Source of the DNA: Gemmatimonadota bacterium
GTDB lineage: Bacteria > Gemmatimonadota > Gemmatimonadetes > Longimicrobiales > Gaopeijiaceae
Length of the DNA stretch: 64,000 nt
Direction of reading: 5' to 3'
NCBI GenBank assembly: GCA_016873995.1
Contig: VGVR01000004.1
Span: forward strand, 62,001 to 126,000
The notes beneath the pieces were generated by a model that saw nothing but the letters and a program-made list of their open reading frames with translations, was not told the DNA's origin and made no database searches. Numbering within the stretch: position 1 is the stretch's first letter; every line of letters begins with the position of its first letter. The position numbers and the translations under genes are program-made. Positions 54,047 through 63,031 of the stretch are shown piece by piece.

Positions 54047-55665
54047 CGCATCTCCTTGCGGATCGGGTACGTGACGCTCTCGGAGCCCTTCGGTCCCGCG
54101 AGCCAGCCGCCGATGACGGCCGAGAACTTCCCTGCCGTGCCGCCGGCGACGACGAGCTGAATCTGATATGGGTCGGCGAACTTCCGGTAGTGGCGCTCAC
54201 CATCGATGAGCACCTCGGTGAGTCCGTCGCGGCTCTGCGTCCCCTCGGTCCCCTCGTGCTCGAACGCGCGCAAGGGGACGCCCGTGTTCTCGAAGAGGAA
54301 GTCGCGCGCGTCCCGCTTCGAGAAACCGTCTGCGGCGATCGTGGCGGCGTGCTCCGGGCAGACGACCACGACGGCATCCACGCGCCCGCACCGGCGCCAG
54401 CTGAACACGACGGAGAGCGTCGCCGCGATCGTTCTGAGCACCCCCTCCGCCTTGCGGGCGGTGTGCTCACTCACCTCCATGGGGGCCGCAGCAGCGAAGA
54501 GCGTGACGGTGCTCTCGTCGGGGGCGAATCCCAGATCCACGTGCAGCGGTTCCCATGGGCTGGCCGCGTGGTTCTCCGCAATGCAGTACGAGAAGCGGCC
54601 CGGGTGGGCGAGCGTGGCCATGTCGATCTCGCCCGGGCGCGCGCCGCCGAGGTTCGCCATGATCAGCTGGAGCGCGCGGCCGACGGTGCTGTTGGCGCGG
54701 GCCACGTTGCCGAAGACGCCGGCGCCGCTCACGAAGCCGAGCCGCGCGGCGGCGGGCCCGCTCAAGATGACGAGCGGCGTGGCCGAGTTCGTGGTCGCCT
54801 GCACGCCGTGCAGGTTGAAGCGCTCGTCACACGCAGCGCGGACGATGGGGATGAGCACTTCCATGTGCTCCGGCCCACACCCCGCCATCACCGCGTTGGC
54901 GGCGATCTTCTCGACCGTGGCGGCCCCGTAGCAGGGCGGCACGAGGCCGATCACGCGCTCGGGCGCGAGGCCCGCCGCAGCCACGAACGCTTCGACCCGG
55001 TCGACCGTGGGCGGCACGACCGGCAGAAAGCCGGAGAAGCCGGCGCGTATGCAGTACTCGTAGGCATCCTCGGAGTCGGACACCTCGATGCGCGAGGCGC
55101 GCGCGCCCCGCTCGGGGCGCAGGTCGAGCGGCTCGGGCGACGCCGCGCCGCCGGTCGCGGTCGCGATCGACAGATGTCTCGATGCGCACCCCGGCTTGCT
55201 CTCCGGGGCACCGTCGTGTGCATCGGCCACCGGCGTGGCGCTCAGCCCCAGGCTCGCGAGCAATGCCCCCGCGGTTGCGTTCAGGTCGGCCTTGTGGAAG
55301 CCCACGTGCGCACTCCCGATGCGCCCGTCGGCCCCGACGAGAAAAAGAGCGGGCACGCTCGGGGGATCGAAGGCACGCGAAGCCTCGAGCGCCTCGTCGA
55401 GGAGCACCGGGACCGCCAGCTCGTAGCGGGCGACGAGTGCGCGCGTCTCTTCGGGGCCGTCCTGCGAGACGAGAACGAGTCGCTCGCACCGCTCGCCCAG
55501 CAGCCCCGCGAGGCGGTTCAGGTAGGGGAGCGTGAGCCGGCACGTCGGGCAATCGACCTCCACGAACGCGATCAGGCGCGGGCCGTCGTCCACTCCGAGC
55601 GCGTGGCGCTCGCCGGCGAGTGAGCGTAGCGTCGGTGAGGGGGCGAGGTCTCCAGGGCTCAGCAT
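54043..55665 (-). CDS. redoxin-fold protein fused to a UGSC-associated domain
   Basis: A 540-residue protein. Residues about 1-150 are a thioredoxin-like (TlpA/peroxiredoxin) domain with FVEVDCPTCRLTLPYLNRLAG (CPTC, about 38-41) and FDPPSVPALFLVGADGRIG (cis-Pro). A Ser/Ala linker follows, then from about 190 a large domain with AYEYCIRAGFSGFLPVVPPTVDRVEAF, GLVPPCYGAATVEKIAANAVMAGC, HGVQATTNSATPLVILSGPAA and GEIDMATLAHPGRFSYCIAEN, rich in conserved cysteines. I do not know a named function for it; homologous domains occur next to UGSC proteins. It is coupled to the UGSC gene (ATGA overlap), so both probably form one redox system. Confidence 0.75.
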   Translation of the reverse strand: MLSPGDLAPSPTLRSLAGERHALGVDDGPRLIAFVEVDCPTCRLTLPYLNRLAGLLGERCERLVLVSQDGPEETRALVARYELAVPVLLDEALEASRAFDPPSVPALFLVGADGRIGSAHVGFHKADLNATAGALLASLGLSATPVADAHDGAPESKPGCASRHLSIATATGGAASPEPLDLRPERGARASRIEVSDSEDAYEYCIRAGFSGFLPVVPPTVDRVEAFVAAAGLAPERVIGLVPPCYGAATVEKIAANAVMAGCGPEHMEVLIPIVRAACDERFNLHGVQATTNSATPLVILSGPAAARLGFVSGAGVFGNVARANSTVGRALQLIMANLGGARPGEIDMATLAHPGRFSYCIAENHAASPWEPLHVDLGFAPDESTVTLFAAAAPMEVSEHTARKAEGVLRTIAATLSVVFSWRRCGRVDAVVVVCPEHAATIAADGFSKRDARDFLFENTGVPLRAFEHEGTEGTQSRDGLTEVLIDGERHYRKFADPYQIQLVVAGGTAGKFSAVIGGWLAGPKGSESVTYPIRKEMR

Positions 55666-55843
55666 GGTGGTGCAAACTAGCAGGTCGCTGAAGAACGGGA
55701 GTGCCCGAGCGCAGGGGGCGCGCTCCTCATCGCCTTGGCGATCGAACTCGTATGGACTTCGTATGGACGCGGCTCGCGGTTCGCCGACAGGTCGCCGCCG
55801 ACTAGGATGTCACGTTCGGGGGGGGCGCGATCGTCTGATAGTC

Positions 55844-56479
55844 ATGGGCCACACGCCGAGACACGCTGCGCCGGTCCTCGCACTCGTTCCGATTCTGCTC
55901 ATCGGGGGCTGCAGCACGAGCCCCACGGGACCGCACGATCTCGAAGGCTTGTCGATTCGGTTGGACGTGTCGGGCGGGATCGCGGGCGCGGACATCTCCT
56001 ACGTCGTCGAGTCCGACGGCTCCGTGGTCGGCTTACGCTGCGCGTCGCTCTGCGCGTTCGCTCCAGGGGACACGTTGCACCGGCTCAGTCCCGCGCAGGC
56101 GGAGGTGCTCGTCGCGGCCATCGTGTCGTCTGGCCTCATCGAGGTCGAGGGCCTCGTCGACTACGGCACCCAGTGCTGCGACCAGTTCGAGTACACGATG
56201 GCCCTCACCGACGACGACGGCGAGCACACGATCCGCGGTTCGAGCGAAGTGCTTCCCGAGGGAATGGCTCGCCTCGTGGGCTTGCTCGAACGCTATCGCC
56301 AGGGCATCGATCCGATCGTCATTCAGATGGAGGGCGATCTCGACGGGTGGTCGGCGGACGCGGTCCAGATCGTCGAGGCGACGCTCGACGCACCGCTGCT
56401 CCGTCTGACCGTCCGCTTCGGTGGCGGCTGCGAGCGTCACGATCTGGACTTGGTCGCCTGGGCGGCGATCCGCTCCTAG
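55844..56479 (+). CDS. hypothetical lipoprotein
   Basis: A 211-residue protein from the ATG at 55844: lipoprotein signal (ALVPILLIGGCSTSP) then beta-strand-rich sequence with two cysteine pairs (LRCASLCAF and GTQCCDQF). The C-terminus RFGGGCERHDLDLVAW ends abruptly at a TAG, and relatives of such lipoproteins usually carry a further beta stretch after this point, so truncation is possible. No known function. Confidence 0.65.
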   Translation: MGHTPRHAAPVLALVPILLIGGCSTSPTGPHDLEGLSIRLDVSGGIAGADISYVVESDGSVVGLRCASLCAFAPGDTLHRLSPAQAEVLVAAIVSSGLIEVEGLVDYGTQCCDQFEYTMALTDDDGEHTIRGSSEVLPEGMARLVGLLERYRQGIDPIVIQMEGDLDGWSADAVQIVEATLDAPLLRLTVRFGGGCERHDLDLVAWAAIRS

Positions 56480-56909
56480 GACATGCGAAAAAGCGCGGCG
56501 AGGAGTGCACGGCGGGCGCGATCACCCCGGGGGGCCTGCAGTCGTGCGGGCGGGCGGCCTCAGCTCGTCGGCGGGTATCGAGGACCGGCCCTGCGGGACA
56601 CGCTGTGGGCGACATGACCGCGCCCGGGACATGGGGCTCGCCGGCGTTCCGGGGCCACCCGGCCGGGCGCCCACCTCGAGCACGACGCGCAGCTTCGACG
56701 ATGGGAGCGAATGACGCCCGCGCGCTCAGCGACCGCACCGCATTCGTTGAGCCGAGGACGCGAACGTGACGGAGGCCGCCCCGATGATCGCGCCCCTTGA
56801 CGGTCGCGCGGCGTCCGTACCGCTTTCCGCCTGATCAGGGCCTCCGTCCGCCCTCTGCGCCACCAGGCTCTGGCGCCCCACCCTGTATGCCAAGCATGAG
56901 AGATCCTCT
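56480..56909. other. 430-base region without a supported gene
   Basis: Between the lipoprotein and the SDR gene. The sequence is very GC-rich with short frames only, none with similarity I can support. The start of the next gene is a TTG preceded by a weak GAGAG. Confidence 0.45.
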
Positions 56910-57812
56910 TTGAAACTCGTCATCACGGGGGCCAACAGCTCCGTGGGCCTCAGTCTGCTCGGCCGTCTGCGGGGTCCGGGCGACGTGGAGGTCTTCGCGA
57001 TCGTGCGATCGGAGCGCGCGGCCCGCGAGATCGCGGGGGCCGGCCGCATGCACGTGCGCGTGGTCTCGTACGACGACGCCGATGGCCTCGCAGAGACGCT
57101 GACCGGCGCTGACTGTGTCGTGCACCTGGCGGGGATCCTCCTCGAGGGCCGGGGGACGAGCTACGCAAGCGCGAACGTGGCGCCGGCCGCGGCCGTTGCC
57201 GATGCGGCGGCGCGTGCAGGGGTCGGGCACCTCGTGCTCGTGAGCGTCGTGGGTGCGGACTCGGGGTCGACGAACCGTTACTTCCGCACCAAGGGCCAAG
57301 CCGAGCGCGCATTCGCCGAGTCGGGCGTTCCGGCGACGATCGTGCGCACGCCGATCCTGCTCGGCGTGGGCACGGCGGGCGCTCACGCGATCTCGCGAAC
57401 GATCGAGGCCGGGCGTGCGCGGTTGCTCGGCGGCGGGCGCCACACGATGCGGCCGCTCGACGTCGACGACCTCTGCGAAGCGATCGTGCGCATCTGCCGA
57501 GCCCGCCCCGAGGGAGTCCGGCTGCTCGAGCTCGTCGGTCCCGAGCCGGTGACGTACCGCGCCTTGCTGGAGCGGGCCGCGACGGTGGCGGGCACCGACG
57601 TGGCGCTGGGCTCCATTCCAGTCGGGCTCGCGAAGGCCGGCGCGGCGGTGCGCGCGGCGCTGACGGGCAGCGGTTTCACGCCGACCGTCGTCGAGGTGAT
57701 CACGCAGGACGAAGTCGTGGAGAGGAACGCGGACGTGGATCTCGGCATGACCCTCACGCCGCTCACGGAGACGTTGCGACGAATCCTAGCGAGGGGTGAA
57801 CGAGCGACATGA
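56910..57812 (+). CDS. NAD(P)-binding atypical SDR (NDUFA9-like)
   Basis: A 300-residue Rossmann-fold protein: MKLVITGANSSVGLSLLGRL (glycine-rich loop), HLAGILLEGRGTSYASANVAP, LVLVSVVGADSGSTNRYFRTKGQAERAF and TIVRTPILLGVG. The TKGQAE string sits where the YxxxK catalytic pair of classical SDRs would be, with the Tyr (RYFRTK) shifted. Such proteins act as NAD(P)-sensing epimerase/dehydratase relatives or complex-I-type subunits. It starts with TTG and its end overlaps the flippase-like gene start (ATGA), so the genes are coupled. Confidence 0.82.
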   Translation: MKLVITGANSSVGLSLLGRLRGPGDVEVFAIVRSERAAREIAGAGRMHVRVVSYDDADGLAETLTGADCVVHLAGILLEGRGTSYASANVAPAAAVADAAARAGVGHLVLVSVVGADSGSTNRYFRTKGQAERAFAESGVPATIVRTPILLGVGTAGAHAISRTIEAGRARLLGGGRHTMRPLDVDDLCEAIVRICRARPEGVRLLELVGPEPVTYRALLERAATVAGTDVALGSIPVGLAKAGAAVRAALTGSGFTPTVVEVITQDEVVERNADVDLGMTLTPLTETLRRILARGERAT

Positions 57813-58798
57813 CCGACACGACAGACGCACCCATCGGAGCTCAGCAGCCCGCCCCTCCGCAGCAGCGACGCAAGAGCCTGCTGCAGCGGATAGTGATGAC
57901 GGCCGTCGCGGCGGCCTGTTTCGTCTATCTCTACTTGCGGGTGGACAGCGCCGCGGGCCGCGCGGGCATGTCGCTCGTCGATTACATGGCGGACGTATTC
58001 GCCAACGTGGCCTGGCTCCCGTGGCTCTTCCTGATGATGGCGTACTCGTTCCTCTACTTCGCCATCGACACGATGGTGATCACGAGTGCGGTCGGCTGGT
58101 TCATCAAGAGGATCCCCTTCCGCGACATCATGCCGATCCGCGCGAGCGCCTACATCATCTCGATCTTCAACGAGCAAATCGGCAAAGGCGCGATGGCTTG
58201 GTACCTCTACCGGCGCGACCGCGTGCCGGGGTGGGAGGTCGGCTCGGTGATGCTCTTCATCATGTTCTGCGAGATGTTCTATCTGGGAGCTTGGGCGACG
58301 GTCGGGTACTTCATCACCCGGGACGAGCTTCCCGACGCGTTCGACCTGATTCCGTCGATCGCGGTGGGCGCAGTCGTCTTCTTCATCCTCTGGCTCCTCT
58401 ATTTCGAGGGTAAGCTCCTCCCGGGCAGCAAGCTGAGGGAGCGCAGCATTCTGCACGCCTTTCGTCAGGCGAGGCTGCGGCACTATGTCGGGTTCTTCCT
58501 GCTGCGGTCGCCCGCGCTGCTCTCCGCGGTCTTCGTCTACAGCACGGCGCTCGGGTTCTTCGGAGTGGAGACTTCCGTCCTCTCGCTCATCGGCTACCTG
58601 CCGGTGATCTTCTTCGCCGCGACGATCCCGACCCCGATGCGCGCGGCAGCGATCACGTCGTGGGTCGTCCTCTTTCCGGCAAACGAGGGGCAGATGGCCG
58701 CGTTCGGTCTGCTGCAGCACAACTTCTTCATCTTCTTCAACGCGCTGATCGGGCTCGTCTTCCTGCCCCGCGCGCAACGGGAGCTCGCGGACAAGTAG
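57809..58798 (+). CDS. polytopic membrane protein (UPF0104 / lysyl-PG flippase-like)
   Basis: A 329-residue protein with about eight hydrophobic helices and conserved ASAYIISIFNEQIGKGAMAWYLYRR and EMFYLGAWATVGYFI, which resembles the UPF0104/MprF-like flippase fold. It is coupled to the SDR gene and precedes a CDP-alcohol phosphatidyltransferase by 4 bases, so a lipid-related role is likely. Substrate unknown. Confidence 0.7.
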   Translation: MTDTTDAPIGAQQPAPPQQRRKSLLQRIVMTAVAAACFVYLYLRVDSAAGRAGMSLVDYMADVFANVAWLPWLFLMMAYSFLYFAIDTMVITSAVGWFIKRIPFRDIMPIRASAYIISIFNEQIGKGAMAWYLYRRDRVPGWEVGSVMLFIMFCEMFYLGAWATVGYFITRDELPDAFDLIPSIAVGAVVFFILWLLYFEGKLLPGSKLRERSILHAFRQARLRHYVGFFLLRSPALLSAVFVYSTALGFFGVETSVLSLIGYLPVIFFAATIPTPMRAAAITSWVVLFPANEGQMAAFGLLQHNFFIFFNALIGLVFLPRAQRELADK

Positions 58799-58802
58799 CG
58801 CC

Positions 58803-59345
58803 GTGGCCCATCTGCTCACCACCGTCCGGCTGTTCGTCGTGGTGCCGTCGGCGCTCGTCATTGCGGGTGGTGCGCCAGGAGGCTCGATCCTGCCGGCGCT
58901 GTTCGTGGCAGTCGCGATCGCGACCGACTACTTCGACGGCATGGTCGCCCGCGCGCGCGGCACCGCGTCGCCCGCCGGCATGCTCTTCGATCACACGAGC
59001 GACTTTCTCTTCGTCACGGCGAGCCTCGCCGCTGCGGCCGCGGCGGGCGCGGTCCCGTTCGTTCTGCCGGTGCTCATCGCCGTGGCGTTCACGCAGTACG
59101 TGGTCGACTCGTACTTCCTCCACCGGCACAGGGCGCTCCGCATGAGCCGCCTCGGACGCCTGAACGGCATCTTCTACTTCGTGCCGCTCGTCGTGCTCGG
59201 GCTCGCGTGGCTGCCGCCCGTGCCGGAGGGCGCGCGCGCTCTGCTCATGAGCCTCGCGCAGGTGGTGGGCTGGGCGCTCGTGCTCTCGACGCTGGCATCG
59301 ATCGTGGACCGCGCGTTGGCGGCTCGAGATCCAATGCCGCCGTGA
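58803..59345 (+). CDS. CDP-alcohol phosphatidyltransferase
   Basis: A 180-residue membrane enzyme with the CDP-alcohol phosphotransferase motif, DYFDGMVARARGTASPAGMLFDHTSDF (DxxDGxxAR, 8 residues, GxxxDxxxD), and about five helices. It should transfer a phosphoalcohol from a CDP-lipid. The acceptor is unknown. It starts 4 bases after the flippase-like gene. Confidence 0.9.
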   Translation: MAHLLTTVRLFVVVPSALVIAGGAPGGSILPALFVAVAIATDYFDGMVARARGTASPAGMLFDHTSDFLFVTASLAAAAAAGAVPFVLPVLIAVAFTQYVVDSYFLHRHRALRMSRLGRLNGIFYFVPLVVLGLAWLPPVPEGARALLMSLAQVVGWALVLSTLASIVDRALAARDPMPP

Positions 59346-59502
59346 GCGGGCTCGCCGGAGACCGCTTCCTCGTGGAGCTCCCCCGTGCAGCGGGAACGAT
59401 CCGCGGTGCCCGCGCCTAGGGTGGGCGGCGGCATTGGCGAGGCGCTACTTTCGGCGCCGCTGTGGTCCGAACGCGGTCGCTCATGCGCACAGGGGGAGCT
59501 CG

Positions 59503-60003
59503 ATGGCTGGAAAGGCGAAGGTCGCAGGCCTCACGATCGGAGCAGCGCTGGCGCTCCTGATCTTGGTTTGGATGTTCACGGCACCCTATCTCGGCAACCG
59601 GGGATGGCGGCGTACGCCTGGCGTGATCCTCGGCGGCACGCCCACGCCCCCGCCCGCCGACTTCACGCCGCTCAACGACCTGGGCGGGCCCCTGATCATG
59701 AAGCTCGGGGGCTTTCCGCCGTTCGTGGCCTACCTCGCCTACGTAGGCACGCCCGAGGGCGTGATCACCGCGACGCGGCCCGACGGGGGCTATTGGGCGC
59801 GTCGGGTGCGGGAGGGGGACGGCGACGGCTGGCTGCGCGTCGGTGACGCCACCTACGCGATGCGGGCAACCGAGGTCCTGGGCGACGCCCGCATCCCCAT
59901 GCTCGAGCAGTACTCGGCGAGGACCGGCCTTCCCATGGACGTTCCCATGGGCGGGCCCGATCCGGTGCGCGACTGGGAGGTCTTCTTCTGGACCCCTCGC
60001 TAA
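59503..60003 (+). CDS. membrane-anchored hypothetical, deazaflavin-nitroreductase-like
   Basis: A 166-residue protein: N-terminal helix (VAGLTIGAALALLILVWMF) then PADFTPLNDLGGPLIMKLGGFPPFVAYLAYVGTPEGVIT and ARRVREGDGDGWLRVGDATYAMRATEV, resembling the small split-barrel (DUF385-like nitroreductase) fold. A strong ribosome-binding site AGGGGGAG precedes the ATG at 59503. Weak call; function unknown. Confidence 0.6.
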   Translation: MAGKAKVAGLTIGAALALLILVWMFTAPYLGNRGWRRTPGVILGGTPTPPPADFTPLNDLGGPLIMKLGGFPPFVAYLAYVGTPEGVITATRPDGGYWARRVREGDGDGWLRVGDATYAMRATEVLGDARIPMLEQYSARTGLPMDVPMGGPDPVRDWEVFFWTPR

Positions 60004-60145
60004 CCTCTCGTCATCGCTGGCCATTCGGGGCCAGCCGCGGCCGCCGAAGGACCTGGCCCCGCGCGGTCGAGCCGCCCACTTTGGGCGTCCGATGCCGCCG
60101 TGCCGCAGCGGCACTCACCCGTTCATCGAAGACACGAGGGAATTC

Positions 60146-61282
60146 ATGATCACGAGCCCTGCCCGTCTGAGCCTTCTCGCCCTCGCCGCGAGCGCCACGG
60201 TGCTAGGCGCGGAGCCGGCCACCGCGCAGCGCGGTGCCTCCGGTCCGCCAGAGCACGCGCGGGTTGCACCGCTCAACCATCACCCCAATCCGTACGAGAC
60301 GCAGCGCAACTGGGGTCGACTTCCGGGCGGCCGGACGTGGGGTTCCGTGAGCGCGATCCACGTCGATGTCGACGGCAGGCACATATGGGCGGGCGACCGG
60401 TGCGGCGCGAACTCGTGCGCCGGCTCGCCGGTGGCTCCCATCGTGAAGCTCGATCCACATGGCAATGTCGTGGCCAGCCTAGGCGCGGGGCAGATCCTCT
60501 GGCCGCACGGGATGGACGTGGACCGCGAGGGCAACGTGTGGATCGCCGACGCACGCTCCGCGACGCCCCAGGAGATTCAGCAGTTCCCGACCGCGGCTGG
60601 CAAGGGTCATACGGTCATGAAGTTCAGCCCCGACGGCCGATTGCTCATGACCCTCGGAACGCCTGGCGTCGCCGGAGATCCGCCGACGCACTTCACGGAG
60701 CCCAACGACGTCCTGGTGGCCCCCGACGGGAGCATCTTCGTGGCGGAAGCACACAATGCGCAGTTCCTCGACCAGGCGGGGCCGGGTGCGATCGGACGCA
60801 TCTCCAAGTTCTCGCCCGACGGGCGGCTCATTCGGACATTCGGTTCTTTCGGATACGGACCTGGCCAGTTCCGGGGGCCGCACTCCCTCGCGATGGACAC
60901 ACAGGGACGGCTCTTCGTGGCAGACCGGGGCAATCGCCGCATCCAGATCTTCGACCAGGACGGCAACCACCTGCACACCTGGTACCAGTTCAGCCGCATC
61001 AGCGGGCTCTACATCGACCACAACGACGTTCTCTACGCGATCGACTCCGAGTCGGACGAGAACTACAACCCGGGCTGGCGCAAGGGGCTGCGTGTAGGTA
61101 GCGCTCGGACCGGAGAGGTGTGGTACTTCGTGCCGGAGCACATGTCTGGTCGCGCCTCCGGAATGGGCGGTTACGGTTCGATGGGCGAGGGTGTTGCCGT
61201 GGACGGAGAGGGCAACGTGTTCGCGGGTGAGGTGGGCCCGGTCCAGGGGATCACGAAGTACGTACCGCGCCTGACGCGCTGA
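60146..61282 (+). CDS. exported NHL-repeat / six-bladed beta-propeller protein
   Basis: A 378-residue secreted protein: signal peptide (about 1-28, ATAQ), then NHL-type blades: LGAGQILWPHGMDVDREGNVWIADARS, TEPNDVLVAPDGSIFVAEAHN, GPHSLAMDTQGRLFVADRGNRRIQIFDQDGN and GEGVAVDGEGNVFAGEVGP. It resembles peptidyl-amidoglycolate lyase-like propellers common in these phyla, but catalytic residues were not checked. The ATG at 60146 has GAGGG before it. Confidence 0.85.
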   Translation: MITSPARLSLLALAASATVLGAEPATAQRGASGPPEHARVAPLNHHPNPYETQRNWGRLPGGRTWGSVSAIHVDVDGRHIWAGDRCGANSCAGSPVAPIVKLDPHGNVVASLGAGQILWPHGMDVDREGNVWIADARSATPQEIQQFPTAAGKGHTVMKFSPDGRLLMTLGTPGVAGDPPTHFTEPNDVLVAPDGSIFVAEAHNAQFLDQAGPGAIGRISKFSPDGRLIRTFGSFGYGPGQFRGPHSLAMDTQGRLFVADRGNRRIQIFDQDGNHLHTWYQFSRISGLYIDHNDVLYAIDSESDENYNPGWRKGLRVGSARTGEVWYFVPEHMSGRASGMGGYGSMGEGVAVDGEGNVFAGEVGPVQGITKYVPRLTR

Positions 61283-61351
61283 GAGGGCCCGGCAGTCGAC
61301 CGGACCCAGCTCGTTGCCGGAGGTTCGCGCGCCCGAGCGCGGCCAGACCGC

Positions 61352-62974
61352 TCACCCCAGCTGTCTGGCGCGCTCGCGCAGCAGGAACTTCTGGATCTTC
61401 CCGGTCGACGTCTTGGGGAGCTCGCCGAAGACGACCGTTCTAGGCGCTTTGAAGTGGGCCAGGTTCTGCCGGCAGAACGCGAGGAGGTCCGCCTCCGAGA
61501 CCGACGCACCGTCGCGTAGCTCGACGAACGCGCACGGCGTCTCGCCCCAGCGGTCGTCCGGACGCGCGACCACCGCCGCGGCCGATACCGCTGGATGGCG
61601 ATAGAGCGCGCCTTCGACCTCGATCGAAGAGATGTTCTCGCCGCCGGAGATGATGATGTCCTTGGAGCGGTCGCGGATCTCGATGTAGCCGTCCGGGTGC
61701 ATCACCGCGAGGTCGCCCGTGTGAAAGAGCCCACCGGCGAAGGCGGCTTCCGTGGCGCTGGCGTTCTTGAGGTAGCCCTTCATGACGATGTTGCCACGCA
61801 TCATGACCTCGCCGAGCGTCGCGCCGTCCGCGGGCACGGGCTCGAGCGTCTCGGGGTGGCGCACCGAGAGCTCCTCCTGGACCACGTACGCGACACCCTG
61901 GCGCGCCTTGCGCGCAGCCTGCTCGGCTGCCGGGAGCAGGTCCCAGTCAGCGTGCCACGCGCACACCGTATTGGGGCCGTACACTTCGGTGAGCCCGTAC
62001 GTGTGCGTCACCCGGAAGCCGACGCGCCCCGACCGCTCGAGCACCGCCGCCGGCGGAGCCGCACCCGCCGTCATGAGCTCCACCGTGCTCGGCAGGCGCT
62101 CGCCCCTCCGCTCGGCCTCGGTCGTCACCGTGTTCAGCACGATCGGTGCGCCGCACATGTGCGTCACGCCTGCGTCGCGGATGAGCCTCAGGATCTCCGC
62201 GGCATCGACCTGGCGCAGGCACACGTTCGTTCCGGCCACCGCCGCGATGGTCCAAGGGAAGCACCACCCGTTGCAGTGGAAGAGCGGCAAGGTCCAGAGA
62301 TAGACCGGGTGTCGCGGGAGCGCCCACTCGAGCGCGTTCCCGACCGCGTTGAGGTACGCGCCGCGATGGTGATAGACCACGCCCTTCGGGTCGCCGGTCG
62401 TGCCGGACGTGTAGTTGAGCGCGATGGCGTTCCACTCGTCCGCCGGAAGCGACCAAGCCCCGTTCGGATCTCCCTCTGCGAGGAGGGCCTCGTAGGCGAG
62501 CGCGCCCGAAGGCGGCGTGGGCTCGATGGTCGAATCGTCCAGCTCGACGAGTAACGGCGTCACGTTCGCGAGCGCGAGCGCCTCGCGCCCGAGCCGCATG
62601 AGGCCGCGGTCGACCAGAAAGGTCCTGGCCTCTCCGTGATCGAGCATGAACGCGATGGCCGGCGCATTCAGCCGCGTATTGATCATGTTGAGCACGGCGC
62701 CGGCCATGGGCACCCCGAAGGCGACCTCGACCGCAGGCGGCGTGTTCGGGCAGAGCACGGCGACCGTGTCGCCCTCGCGTATCCCGCGCCTGCGCAGGGC
62801 GTCGGCAAGGCGCACGCACCGCTCGTAGGTCGCGGCCCAGCTCTGCGTGCGACCCGCGTAGCGGATGGCGGGACGCTCCGGGTAGACCTCTGCTGTCCGC
62901 CTCAGGAAGGTCAGCGGCGACAGCGGCACGTGGTTCGCTGGGCGCTTGCCGAGATCAGCGTCGTACTTGTTCAT
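61352..62974 (-). CDS. acyl-CoA synthetase (AMP-dependent, medium-chain/DmdB-like)
   Basis: A 540-residue ANL-superfamily ligase. It has the AMP-binding P-loop NYTSGTTGDPKGVVYHHRG (about 188-205), GLTEVYGPNT, the adenylate-binding HTGDLAVMHPDGYIEIRDRSKDIIISGGENISS hinge and the catalytic lysine near the end (LPKTSTGKIQK). The overall text is close to methylmercaptopropionate-CoA ligase DmdB and other short/medium-chain acyl-CoA synthetases, but the substrate cannot be set by eye. It is convergent with the NHL gene. Confidence 0.9.
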   Translation of the reverse strand: MNKYDADLGKRPANHVPLSPLTFLRRTAEVYPERPAIRYAGRTQSWAATYERCVRLADALRRRGIREGDTVAVLCPNTPPAVEVAFGVPMAGAVLNMINTRLNAPAIAFMLDHGEARTFLVDRGLMRLGREALALANVTPLLVELDDSTIEPTPPSGALAYEALLAEGDPNGAWSLPADEWNAIALNYTSGTTGDPKGVVYHHRGAYLNAVGNALEWALPRHPVYLWTLPLFHCNGWCFPWTIAAVAGTNVCLRQVDAAEILRLIRDAGVTHMCGAPIVLNTVTTEAERRGERLPSTVELMTAGAAPPAAVLERSGRVGFRVTHTYGLTEVYGPNTVCAWHADWDLLPAAEQAARKARQGVAYVVQEELSVRHPETLEPVPADGATLGEVMMRGNIVMKGYLKNASATEAAFAGGLFHTGDLAVMHPDGYIEIRDRSKDIIISGGENISSIEVEGALYRHPAVSAAAVVARPDDRWGETPCAFVELRDGASVSEADLLAFCRQNLAHFKAPRTVVFGELPKTSTGKIQKFLLRERARQLG

Positions 62975-63031
62975 GCCCGTTGCGCCGGGAGCTCCGTGCC
63001 GGGGTGGTGATCGCCCATCCGCGTCACGACG

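Noticed and set aside
55745-55770. Short direct repeat CGTATGGAC twice in the divergent region before the lipoprotein
   Set aside because: Only two copies of nine bases with no regulator or conserved context; too weak to list as a site.
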